From contig NC_051105.1 of the NCBI RefSeq assembly GCF_901709675.1, positions 11,578,604 to 11,642,603 of the forward strand: DNA of 64,000 bases, given 5' to 3'. This document shows positions 1 through 11,321 of this stretch, in pieces. Every line of letters begins with the position of its first letter. Position 1 is the stretch's first letter. A model generated the notes under the pieces. The model did no database searches. It saw only the letters and a list, made by a program, of their open reading frames with translations, and was not told the origin of the DNA. The position numbers and the translations under genes were made by a program. Origin of the DNA: Syngnathus acus. Its lineage: Eukaryota; Chordata; Actinopteri; Syngnathiformes; Syngnathidae.

Positions 1-622
1 CAGTAGTGGAAGTAGCAGCGGAAGTGGAAGCAAGAGCTTGCCGGGATCCAAAAATTCTCCGCCCAAAGAGAAGACCTCGCCCGCATCGCCTTTGGATGAT
101 ATCGAAAAAGGTGTCAACTTCTACCTACTTAGTTCACTAACTACGACCTCCCTGCTCGCTTTTAAAATCTCTGCAGCGGCTGACCTCCCCAATGATATAT
201 TTTGTGATGCTGCTATTCAATGATCATTGTGCAGAGCTGATGGCGGAGGCACGCGTCATGGACCAGATGAGCAGTGCCAGCTCCTCCAACAGCTCCTCGT
301 CCTCCAGCAGCGATGACAGCTCCGGAAGCAGTGACTCGGAGGACGAGCGGACCGGTGGTACTGGCACCACAGCAGTGGCCCAGAACCACCAAAGTATGCC
401 GGTCCTCACTACCAACAGCCGGCAGCAGGAGGGAGGGGTAGGAGGAGGGGGTGGCGGCGCTGGCGGCGGCGGGCTCATGAACACGCTCAGTGAGTAACCA
501 CCCTAACCACCCATTGTTACATTAAATGAGTACTTTTTTTAATTACTTAAATTCAAATGTTCCCCCGCTGTCTTGCAGAAAACGACCTCCAGTTAAGTGA
601 ATCGGGCAGCGAAAGCGACTGA
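1..622 (+). CDS. eaf2: ELL-associated factor, 3' end (eaf2-like), 5' partial
   Basis: EAF proteins bind ELL and stimulate RNA polymerase II elongation in the nucleus. Only the last three exons are present: from before base 1 to 110, 235-489, and 579-622 (stop TGA 620-622). Joined in frame they give a Ser/Gly-rich stretch, the LDDIEKELMAEA segment, a long Ser/Asp/Glu acidic activation region, a glycine run, and the C-terminus LMNTLKNDLQLSESGSESD. That last segment is the signature end of EAF1/EAF2. Splice junctions are GT-AG, and residues split across exons (Glu, Lys) restore the family sequence. The N-terminal ELL-binding domain lies outside the window. I prefer eaf2 over eaf1 because ildr1 lies nearby, as at human 3q13, but the visible part alone does not settle the paralogue. 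Confidence 0.85.
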
Positions 623-2118
623 CCAATCACCAGCCGGAACGTCCGCTAACTTCCATTTCTTTCCCTTTTTTTTTTTTTTCTTCTTGATCAGTTCTTTTTG
701 TTTTGTTATACAAGCAACTTAAATGCTCAGGAAACCTGGGTCAATCCTGCATTTTTTTGTTTATTTTAAACAGCTGCGAATCAAGTCTTAAAGCCTGCAC
801 TGCAGTGGTTCAACATTTCAGCTCAGAATTATGGCTAATATACATGATGTGCCTTACATGGTTGCATCTCTTACATGAACCTCTCTTCATTTTTCAAATT
901 GTTGCCTCCACTCGCTCACTCGTATTGTCGACAGTGTCACTAGTTGCCTCTGTGGCTTGCTGCTTCCCTGCTAATATAACGAGGAGTGAGTGGTTGCTAA
1001 TCATGTTAGCATGTGGAATTGTTACTATGATTAGTAACATCGCCACTTGTTACTGCATCTAGCTGCTTCCATGGCTTGTTCGCTCGCCACTTTGCTAGCA
1101 TATCTAAAGACATCACTGTTGCTTGCTAGTGACCTCCTGGTTGCTAATGTATCAAGCTACATTCAAATTCTTTTGCTAATTTAGCCAATTACTAATGTGC
1201 CTAGTCACCTTTGTGGTTATGACCAGGTCAGTGATGCCTCGTAGCTTTAAACCTGCAATACTTGAATCCAAATCATTAATTTATTTCTCCAAGCAGCCGA
1301 ATGGCCCAATATTAATATATTTGATGTTTTAGTAATTGACATATCAACCAGTTGGAAGCTTGTTGGCACTGCCCAGCTCTGCTTTTTTCCCTCTCTTGTT
1401 GAACTGGTCCTGCTTGCATAATTTGTAAAGGGCGAAATAAATATTTTAATTGGGTACATGACAGTCTAACTCTTCTATTCAGCCTCATGTCTCTTTCATC
1501 CAGAGAATATTCAAAATAGCCGCATTGGGTGCAGCACAGCAAAGAGAATATTACCACAACAGACTCATCCATTCATTTCCTCTACCACACACACTTAGTT
1601 AATTCAACAAAATGTGTAAAGTTTTGCAAATGTGAACATATGCTTTTCTGTATATTGAACAAGGAAGAGTTTGAATTAATTGTCTTGAATTATCCCCAAA
1701 CATCCTATGTCACACTTTGGTAAATTTCAATGAAAAAAATCTAACACTTGACCCCCCCCCCCCCCACACACACACGGGAAATTTATTTATTTATTTATTT
1801 ATTGTCAGATTGACCCAAGAGTAAGTCGTTGCGTTTTTGAGCCATAATTGAGTTATCACTGACCGAACTATTTTTAAAGTGAAGATGCCGGGTGGGATCA
1901 GTGAGTCACCATGGTGAGTGACGTAAATTGTTCTTGGCACCAATGCAACGTTCCTGAAGTTCTGAACACTTTAATCCGAGTAACGTGTTTCTTCATGTCA
2001 TTGTGTCTGCAAAGTGGGTCGCTCCGTGTCAAAGTCCGCATATTTTCCCAGCACGCTGCGCCATTGGCGGACAACAAAAGCAAAGCGAACAACAAGCTCC
2101 GTCGCAGAAGAGCGCGAC
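623..2118 (+). other. eaf2 3' UTR and eaf2-cyp27a intergenic DNA
   Basis: This stretch is AT-rich with no convincing ORF. A canonical AATAAA lies at 1436-1441, about 815 bases after the stop, and is the likely eaf2 polyadenylation signal. A poly-C run (about 1752-1764) and an ATTT tetranucleotide run (about 1782-1803) follow. The last 100-200 bases are the presumed cyp27a 5' UTR and promoter. I saw no TATA box there. Confidence 0.55.
1436..1441 (+). promoter_or_regulatory. Candidate polyadenylation signal of eaf2
   Basis: A canonical AATAAA is the first such hexamer in a plausible position downstream of the eaf2 stop. RNA 3'-end data would be needed to prove its use. Confidence 0.45.
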
Positions 2119-5100
2119 ATGTTCGCCAAGGTTATCACCAGCTTCGGCTTGCGGACCCGCTGCTGGATCCATGTGAAGACGCGGCCGGCGGCCGAAGTGA
2201 CGAGCCTGGCGGTCGAACCTCGGCAGCCTGCGCGCCGCCCCGCATCGTCCACCTGCACCGGCGCTGTGTCGGACGACGTCGGCCGGGTGAAAAGCATGGA
2301 CGAGCTGGGCGGGCCGAGCTTCCTCAGCACGCTCAACTGGCTCTTCGTCAAGGGATACTTCAAAACCACGCAGCAGATGCAAGTAAGTAGGCCAGGCAGG
2401 CTGTGTTCACGCCTCTTTATTTAGATTTGATATATTTTATTTACCCTGTGTTGTTGTTTTGTTGCTGTCCTCCTTTGGCCCCCAAAATATCCAGGTGGGC
2501 TTGTTCAATCATTGCTTTGGTTGCTAAGAAAATCTGACTATTAAAAAGAAAGTCAGAATATTTGGAAAAAAAAATTATGTTTGAGATTAAGTTGTAAGAA
2601 GAAGAAAAATATCAGAAAATAAAATCAGCCCCGCCCCCATTCAGTAGTATTATTGTGACACAATTATGCAATTGGACAAGACCTACAACAGTCCAAATCA
2701 TCTATTTCAGCAACCTTCTACTCGAACCTGACCCATTAAAACACAAGTGGGTCTTTGCTTCCAGATCGAGCACAAGAAGCTGTACGGACCCCTGTGGAAA
2801 TCCACCTACGGCCCCCTGGTAGTCGTCAACGTGGCCAGCGCCGAGCTCATCGAACAGGTTCTGCGCCAGGAGGGTCGGCACCCGGTCCGTTCCGACATGC
2901 CGCACTGGAGGCACTACCGAGAGGTGCGCAACCAAGCCCACGGGCCCCTCACCGAGTGAGTCTTGATACCTTGACCGCCCTACGCCGACTCTTGTTGGTT
3001 GGCGCTTTTCTGTTTTTCCTGTCTGACTTGTACCGTGACGTTTTCTCCATATGCTGTGTGTGAACAACACTCAAAACACACATTTGAAGAGTGAAGAAAA
3101 GGTAGCACACAAAAAAATGAAATATTACATTAATGAAAGTTGCAACATTAAAGAAGATATTTTTGATGATAAAGTGTGACTTTTATCCCAAAACTAATTT
3201 GCAATATTAGAGCATAATGTTGTGTGATTATGACACTATAATTGTTAGCTTTCAAGCTAACCCTTTGATGTTTTTAGGATTGGGGCCAATTGGCTGCGTA
3301 TCCGCAGCATCCTGAATCCTCGCATGCTGAAGCCAAAGCACGTTGTCTCCTACGCCGACACCATCAACCCGGTGGTGGCCGACTTTGTGGAACGACTCTG
3401 CTGGTTGCGCCTCAACAACAACAATGGCGTCACCGACCTGGTGCCCGACGTGACTGAAGAACTTTACAGGTTTGCTTTTGAAGGTAAAAAAAAAAAAAAC
3501 TATTTGCATTTCACTTTCCTGGTGCAGTTTGTGGAAAATAAAACGTGTTTGTTTGAGGCATCTGCTCGGTGCTGTTCGAGACGCGTCTGGGCTGCCTGGA
3601 GCAGGACATACCCGTGGAGACGCAAAAGTTCATCCACTCGGTGGGGGAAATGTTCCGGCTGTCTTCTATCGTCATCCTCTTCCCAAAGCGCTACTGGCCC
3701 TACCTGCCCTTCTGGAAAAACTTTGCGGCCACCTGGGACCACCTCTTCAAATTTTGTGAGACCATCATCAGAAATACTTTTACCATGATCAAATAACGGT
3801 ACTATAATCATCTTTTCAATTTTGAAAGTGTTCTGCCCAGACCTTGATTTTATTAGTGAAAATCTTATTCTGTGTGCACCTTTCATCGAGTTTGTTAATG
3901 ATTACGTGTGCAGGGAGTAAAAATAGTTGACATTAGTAAATGAACACAAATGGGAGTCATTTGAGGACTCGGTCTGGTCCGTGTCAATGCACTGTAAAGT
4001 CTGTCGTGACCTCCCTCAAGGTACAAAGTTCACCACCTACCCCAGCGCTGATACAACTGCAGTACATTTCAACTTCAGTTTGTTTGAATTAAATCCCAAA
4101 GCACAGTCGCTCACATTTTTTAATACAAAACGTAAATAATGATTTTATGATAATGTATTATACGTTAATGTTTTAAACTGTACCTAAATGTTTCTAAACG
4201 AACGTTAAATGCGAATGTATTCAATTTAAAAAGGCAGGGATTCTTTATTGTACCGCTAGAGGGCGCCAGCTGCGCACCACATTTCATTAGCTACAAAATA
4301 ATCGACATTATTAGGTATACAATTAAAGGTAAAGAGAAAACAAAGTAGATCAAGCATTTACAGTGACCACTCAATAAAAAAAAAAGATAATGAAATATAG
4401 AACCAACCAATATGAACAAATATAAATTTAAATTAAATTACAATGAATACACCACTAGTACAAAAAAATTCAATTCGTAATAAAAAGTGTGTCTATATGT
4501 TTATTTTATTTTCCGCTTTGTCAGTATTTCTGTCCATTTCTGGCCTAGTGGTAGAGTGTCCGCCCTGAGACTGGAAGGTTGTGGGTTCAAACCCCGGCCG
4601 GGTCATAGCAAAGACTATAAAAATGGGACCCATTGCCTCCCTGCTTGGCACTCAGCATTAAGGGTTGGAATTGGGGGGTCAGATCACCAACTGATTCCCG
4701 AGCGCGGCACCGCTGCTGCTCACTGCTCCCCTCTCCCCCAGGGGATGGATTAAAATCACACGGGGATGGGTTAAATGCAGAGGACAAATTTCACCACACC
4801 CAGGTGTGTGTGTGACGATCATTGGGACTTTAATCTTTAATCTTAATATATGTGGTTGTTTTTGTGCAGCGGAAGAGCTAGTACAGAAGAAGCTGGAGGA
4901 GCTGGGGAAGAAGGAGCAGGTGGATGGTGACATGGAGGGCGCCTATCTGACTCACCTGCTTCTCAGCCAGAAAATGAACGTCACCGAGATCCTGGGAAGC
5001 GTCACCGAACTCCTGCTGGCGGGAGTCGACACGGTCTAAACCTTTCGTTTATCAAATGCTCTTAATCTTGCAATAATATTTACTGCTTATTGAATTGTAT

Positions 5101-6047
5101 TTAATATGCATTCCAAGTCCTATTTATTACAATCTTCTTCTACTTCAGACATCCAACACCATTTCGTGGGCTCTGTACCATCTGGCTAAGGAGCCTGGCA
5201 TCCAGGACCAACTCCACCAGGAAGTGTCGACTGTTTGTCCCGCCTCACGCGGAATGCCCACCGCCGAAGATATCACCCGAATGCCCTACCTGAAGGCTGT
5301 CGTTAGGGAGACGCTGCGGTGAGAGTGGGACATCACTGTACCCAATGATTCTTTTTCATTTTTTTTAAACAACCACATTGTGTGTTGTCTGCATAGGCTT
5401 TACCCCGTCGTACCGGGAAACGCTCGCCTCACTGTGGAAAACGAGATTGTGGTGGGAGATCATCTATTTCCTAAAAGGGTGAGGCTTGGATCATACAAAG
5501 TTACGCCGCCCACACACGACAACGGGTGGCTCAGAACAATGACTCATTACATGTTGCGTTTACACTAATGTGAAAGATGCAATCTGGATCAAATCTGGAT
5601 TATGATGGATTTGGCATTAAATTGGCAATTGTCATCCACCCGCTCAGACTCTGTTCCACCTGTGCCACTACGCCGTCTCCCACGACGACAGCGTTTTTCC
5701 CGAGCCGCATCGCTTTCTGCCGCAACGATGGCTGCGGCAGGAGAACACCAAGCAGCAGCAACACCCGTTCGGATCGGTGCCTTTCGGGTTCGGGATCCGG
5801 GCTTGCCTGGGTCGTCGGGTGGCCGAGCTTGAGATGTACCTGCTGCTGTCCACGGTAGGGTTTCAAAATACAGTTAGGGCTTCAAATTGGGGTTTGGAAC
5901 TAAATTCTTGTCTGGTTTCCAAAGCTAATCGCTCGTTTTGAGGTGAGGCCTGACCCCAGCAGCACCGGACCCGTCAAACCTATCACCAGGACTCTGCTGT
6001 GCCCGGCCGCGCCCATCAACCTCATCTTCAAGGACAGACAAGTGTGA
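2119..6047 (+). CDS. cyp27a: Mitochondrial cytochrome P450, CYP27 family (CYP27A-like sterol hydroxylase)
   Basis: Nine exons: 2119-2382, 2765-2955, 3278-3483, 3558-3755, 4870-5033, 5149-5318, 5397-5478, 5648-5854, 5925-6047. They encode 534 aa, near the usual family size. The ATG at 2119 is the first in frame and opens an Arg-rich, acid-poor presequence ([20 protein letters not shown]) suited to mitochondrial import. P450 landmarks are complete: the I-helix AGVDTTSNT (about 337-345), the K-helix ETLR (395-398), the PVVPGNAR segment, and the heme loop [12 protein letters not shown] with Cys478 as the expected axial ligand. Mitochondrial CYP27 enzymes receive electrons from adrenodoxin. CYP27A members hydroxylate sterol side chains (bile-acid synthesis). 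[11 protein letters not shown] and the RQEG/PVR segment look closest to CYP27A, while [10 protein letters not shown] also fits CYP27B/C. Family assignment is firm; subfamily is about 70% sure. A tRNA-derived SINE sits in intron 4. Confidence 0.88.
4530..4855 (+). mobile_element. tRNA-derived SINE (type 'CCTAGTGG') in cyp27a intron 4
   Basis: The head contains an A-box-like stretch (TGGCCTAGTGGTAGAGTG) and a B-box (GGGTTCAAACCCC) at tRNA spacing. A body of about 250 bp follows, ending in short CTTTAAT repeats (4830-4848). The same body, reversed and truncated, recurs inside the elements at 24.9, 54.9 and 56.0 kb. It is not a functional tRNA gene, because the sequence after the B box is not an acceptor stem. 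Confidence 0.85.
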
Positions 6048-6564
6048 TGGGCAAGGCTTGGTTCAGAAAACAAACAAACACTTTTTGTGTGACACTTTTA
6101 ATTAAGGCATTGCCTACATTGGACTTCAACTAATAACATGATTGATTTTACTCTAAAATTAACAATTTTATTTTAGCGAGACGTTTGCACTGGTAAGAAA
6201 GAGAGTTTTTGTTTGTGTGTGTGTGTCTGTGTGTGTCAGTGTGTGTATGTGTGTCTGTGTGTGTGTGTTCGCGCGTGCTACAAAACCTTTATTGTTGATA
6301 TGGTTTTATTATGCATTTAAGCAACAAAATGTATTAACGTACTGTGATGTTGTACATTGGTTGAAAGAAAAAAAAAAAGACATGCACATATTTTGTCCAT
6401 AATCAGAATGGCTTATTTGTTATACATTTGGTGAGCGCAGAAAAAAACCCATTTTGAATTGTACATTTTATTCTTAGGAAGGACCAGCCACTGCCACGCG
6501 GGTATTTTTAACTTTATTTTATTTTTGCATGGGGATGTTTTTTTTTTTTAGTTTAGTTACGTTT

Positions 6565-6689
<125 letters not shown>

Positions 6690-6993
6690 TCATGTATACA
6701 GCTTGCTGGACATATAATTTTAGGCATGTGAATAGGTCTCCTGAGGAAGCTAACTAAAGCTTATGGTAGGAGCCTTCTGTGTAGAGTTAGTTGTTGGTGA
6801 GCTATCATTATAATAGGCATACACATTGGACATTTACATACATGACATTTACATACATTTAACATGCTGCGTGTAACGCAACGGACATTTAACATAACCT
6901 AAAATAACATGACGCTAACATGACAACGTACACTTAACATAATATAACAACATAACAATATACATTTAACATACAGTTTGTGATCCCATAAAG

Positions 6994-8113
6994 CAGGGGT
7001 CCCCAACACGGTGCCCGCGGGCACCAGTTCGCCCGTGAGGACCGCATGAGTCGCCCGCGGGACTGTTCTAAAATTAGCTTAAATAGCGGCACTTGTCAGT
7101 GAGCTGCATCTATTTATTTTACAGTCAAACCTCGGTTTTCGAACGTCCTGGTTCTTGAACAAATCGGAATTCGAACAAAAATTTCGAGATTTCTTTGCTT
7201 CGGTAGTCGAACAAAATTCGGAGGTCGAACCTCGCGAGATGAGCCGGGAGGACCCGAGAAAACCCGACCGCACGGCCCGGATGCCGACTGACTCCGTTGT
7301 TATGGTATTTTCGTTACTTTGAGGATTGTATTAACCCCTAATCATGCCTCCAAAGAAAGCAAGTGGGAGCAGTAAAGCCATCCTAAAACACAAAGACGCT
7401 CTTAAAGCAATGCGACAGTGAGCGCCCGGCGCGCTGCGGTTGCACGATCGGACCAAATTAAGCTCCCTGCGCGCTGAGGTCCACTCAAGTTTTGGAAAGT
7501 ACATCAGGACTTTAAAAATATTTTCTAAATTTTAGCGACGGCTCTGTCACAATAATGCGACCAGCGCGGTGCAGTTGCGCGGTCGGCGACGTGCTACTGT
7601 TGCGCGTTCGGACAAAATTAAGCTACCTGCGCACTGAGGTCCACTTAAATTTTGGAAAGTACATCAGGACTTTAAAAATATTTTCTAAATTTCAGCGACA
7701 GGCTCTGTCACAATAATGCGACCAGCGCGGTGCAGTTGCGCGGTCGGCGGTGCGCTGCAGTTGCGCGATCGGAGAAATATGCGCAAATGAAAAAATGCTT
7801 AAAAAAGGTGGTTTTGTTGTTGTCTTGAAATCGATTAAAAATTTTTCTATTATCTGCAATGGGAAAAATAGATTCGGAATTCGACCGATTCGTTTCTCGA
7901 ACCGCCTTCTGGAACGCATTGTGGTCAAAAACTAAGGTTTGAATGTATTTTTGCTATTCTTGTTAAAATCACACTTACATGTGAACTGGAAATGACAATA
8001 ATAACAAATTGAGCAAATTGGCTATTTCAGAGGTGTGTGTCAAACTGGTAGCCCTTTGCCATAATCAGTACCCAGGAAGTAGCTCCCGGTTTAAGAAAGG
8101 TTGGTGACCCCTG
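6994..8113. mobile_element. hAT-family element with 8-bp TSD, inserted in a LINE
   Basis: The terminal inverted repeats (TIRs) are CAGGGGTCCCCAAC on the left and, at the right, GTTGGTGACCCCTG. Both are flanked by a perfect 8-bp target duplication CCATAAAG (6986-6993 and 8114-8121), which is diagnostic of hAT transposition. The 5' segment has the GCCCGCGGGCACC motif seen in this fish repeat class. No transposase is left. The interior holds a younger TA-flanked element (7122-7945). Confidence 0.88.
7122..7945 (+). mobile_element. Pogo/Tigger-like non-autonomous element nested in the hAT
   Basis: The ends are CAGTCAAACCTCGG on the left and the near-complement CTAAGGTTTGAATG on the right, flanked by TA (7120-7121 and 7946-7947). 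A short reading frame from 7344 gives MPPKKASGSSKAILKHKDAL before a stop, resembling the start of a pogo/Tigger transposase. The interior has a direct duplication of about 165 bp (roughly 7430-7595 and 7595-7760) carrying GCGCGGTGCAGTTGCGCGG and a shared TTTGGAAAGTACATCAGGAC block. TA target sites and the N-terminal relic support the pogo/Tc1-mariner group; the exact family is inferred. Confidence 0.72.
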
Positions 8114-10500
8114 CCATAAAGTATAATTATGTGTAAGAGTTCAACAGTTGATGCTTTAGTTGAATATGGAGACAGATTGTGATATTTTGAGGCTGTCGCT
8201 CAGCTCATTCCAAATCTGTGGTCCCCGGCACACCACACTCATACTGGTTCTCATTAATTTGCGGTTTTTACCTACAATGAGGTGTTTGTGTCTAGTATTG
8301 TGGGTGTGCTGGGGAATAGAGATGGGAATGAGCTGTTTTAATCTGTGGTTAGAGTCTGAGATGACCTGATATATTACACAAGCGTTGCGATAGTAATTGA
8401 AATCGTTGAGTCGAAGGATACAATAACGGGCAAACAGGTGACAGGTGGGTGAGTTTGGTTTTGTCCAGGAGATGGCGCAAATGACCTTTTTCTGTAATAT
8501 TTCCAGTTTCTTGATATGGCTTGGATAGGTGTTGCACCAAATAATATTACAATAGTTAAGATGTGGTTCAAATAAAGTTTTATATAAAGTGAGAAGGGAT
8601 GAGCATGGCGGCAGGTGCCGCAGCTTGAAAAAAAGATCAACATATTTCTATAGTTTATGAGCTAGGTAGTCTATGTGACTTTTGAAATTTAAACAGTCAT
8701 CTATGTGGACCCCGAGGAATTTGGTAGAGAGGACCCTTTTAATCTCTTCACCATCTATTTTTATTTTAGTGATAGGATTTTCCATTTTTAATTGTTTTTT
8801 GTTAGAGTGGAATATCATATAATTGGTTTTCCCAATGTTGAGGGAAAGTTTATTTACTTTAAGCCAAGAGTTCACCCTCTGTAGTTCCTTGTTGAGAAGG
8901 TCGTGAAGTTCATACATATTATTGTGTGATATAAACAGGTTGGTGTCATCTGCAAAAATTATTTTATGGAGAGTTTTAGAGGAATTAACCAAGTCGTTTA
9001 TATAGATGATGAAGAGCAACGGGCCAAGAATAGAGCCTTGTGGGACCCCACACTTGATGCATTTCTGTAGCGACTTAGTGTTATTAATGCTGACATATTG
9101 TTGTCTCTGAGTAAGATAACTTTTGAACCAGTTAAGAGCTAAGCCACGGATCCCATAATGATTCAATTTATCTCGGAGTATGTTCCGATCAATGGTGTCA
9201 AAGGCCTTTGATAGGTCCAGAAATACACCAATACCATAGTCCCCTTGTTCTAAGGTGTCGTTAACTTTTTCAAGTACATCCAGGATAGCCATACAGGTGG
9301 TGTGTTTCTTCCTGAAACCGTATTGGGATGATGTTAATATGTTTAGTTTGTTGAGGTAATTGATTAATCTATTGTAGACGATTCTCTCCAATATTTGGAG
9401 AGGGTGGGTAGTATAGCTATGGGCCGGTAATTGGTCTTATCATTTTTGTCACCAGATTTGTATATAGGGATGATTTTTGCAATTTTTGTTCTTTCGGGAA
9501 CAATGCCTGTGGGAGAGGTTGAGACAGTGGGCAAGTGGGTCAGCAATTACATTTGCTATACATTTTAAAATTCTGCTTTTAATCTCATCCTCACCAGCTG
9601 AGTTGGGGGTCTTCATGGACTTTATAATGTTGAGAATTTCATTTTTTTCTGTTGGTTTCAGGAAGAAAGAGTTTGGGTAAATACCCTTCAGGTAATGTTG
9701 ATATGAAGCTCCCTGTCGTTGGCTGATCTTACTTGATAAATTCTCACCTATGGATATAAAGTAGTCATTGAATTCATTAGCGAGGTCAATGTTGCTGTTA
9801 GTAAAGGAGTCGGGGAGCGTGGTTTGTTTATAGCATCTGTTTAGGACATTGTTTAATGTGTGCCAAGATTTTTTTGAGTCACCCTGTGTATCTTGCAAAA
9901 GTTTGCTATAATGGTTGGCTTTACTTATCCTTAATAAATGTGTAAGTTTATTTTTGTAGGCGGTATATTTATTTTTATTTTCAATTGTTGTCTGTCTTAA
10001 ATATCTTTTGTATAGTTTATTTTTATGCTTAATGGAATTAGAGAGCCCTTGGGTTACCCAGGGTTTAGTTTCCCTCTTGCCGCATGTGACAGTCTAGGGA
10101 TGGTATTTAATATCGCATCACTGATTGCCAGGACCAGGCTGTCATATGTGTTGCGTCTGATATTACATATCTTAAAATCTTACTCGTAAGATCTTGATAA
10201 GATCTTGATCTAAAAATTTGACTTTAATTTAGTTTATTATGGCAGTGTACCTAATCCAGTGTCCCCTTGTTATTCCGTCGCACACTCCACAGGTACTTCC
10301 TTCCTGGTTACACGCTTCCTTTTACTCTACCTTCCTTCCTTTTCCCCAATGTTCCTTTGCTTAAAGCTCTCTTTCTGCCTCAATTGTTTCAGTACTGGCC
10401 CTATACTTAGCTTTTTTTCTTAGCTTTGACCAAAATGCTCACATTTCTTCATGCCTTTAGTTGTTTTGATAGATACCCGTTGTTTTCACGTTTGAGTTTT

Positions 10501-10985
10501 TGAGTTTGAGTTTATTCACGCAATATCCAAGACATACAACATGAAACAACAAACAGTATTATGGATGCGTGAAAGGTCACCCCAAGCAAGCTATTTAAAG
10601 CTTTTAATAGGGGGCCTGGTTTCCCATAAGTATCAGATATTGGCCAGATATCCTTACATTATGGACAACATACAGATATATAATAGACAATAACAATAAA
10701 CACACAATAAGGTACAACACACAATAAACATACGACAAGTAATAGATAGTCTCAGTATTCTGGTTACACTGGATTTGCAATTAATAAATTAACAACAGGA
10801 CACAGGTGTTCATGCGATTAATAATCAGCACATTAAACATACATTGATAGGAGTTGATTTTTTAGATTTGCCTTGAAGATGGATATGGATCGCAACATCT
10901 TTAGTGTTTCGTCAAGCTCATTCCAAATCTGTGGCCCTCTGCACACAATGCTAAAGCTTGTAGATTTTAGTGCATTGTAAATGTT
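10501..10985 (-). mobile_element. LINE 3'-end fragment related to the element at 6.5-10.2 kb
   Basis: This shares collinear short blocks with the upstream LINE's 3' part, for example AAAGCTT followed by GGGGGCCT, and CTCATTCCAAATCTGTGG. It begins, in minus-strand terms, inside the end of the ORF and finishes at the TTTGAGTTTATTCAC terminus. It is an independent, heavily 5'-truncated insertion of a related subfamily. No coding capacity remains. Confidence 0.7.
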
Positions 10986-11321
10986 ATTTCCTTACTGCAC
11001 TTGTCTGAGTGGGGGGGGTGTAAAAAAAAACCGTATCTAAGTAGGGCGGGTTACGTGACGTCATTTGGTGGGGGATGGGAGGCAAGACAGTCGGCCCGCC
11101 TCCTTGCGTGCACCTGTGGGAACATACGACTGTTTGTTGTCTACACTTCATTGACACCGCACATTACCCTCGGACTAATAACATGTTTTTCTGGGAGGGA
11201 AAAAACTTGTCCTAGTATGTGGAAAGGTGTTTATAGCCCACGTAGCGGGATCTCGGTGGACTTTGGAACATCAGCGACGCTGTTGTGAAGGGAAAGAAGA
11301 ATAGAGGGAATATACAAGGTG

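Noticed and set aside
703-1062. 119-codon ORF downstream of eaf2
   Set aside because: No recognisable domain and no splice context. It lies within the eaf2 3' UTR.
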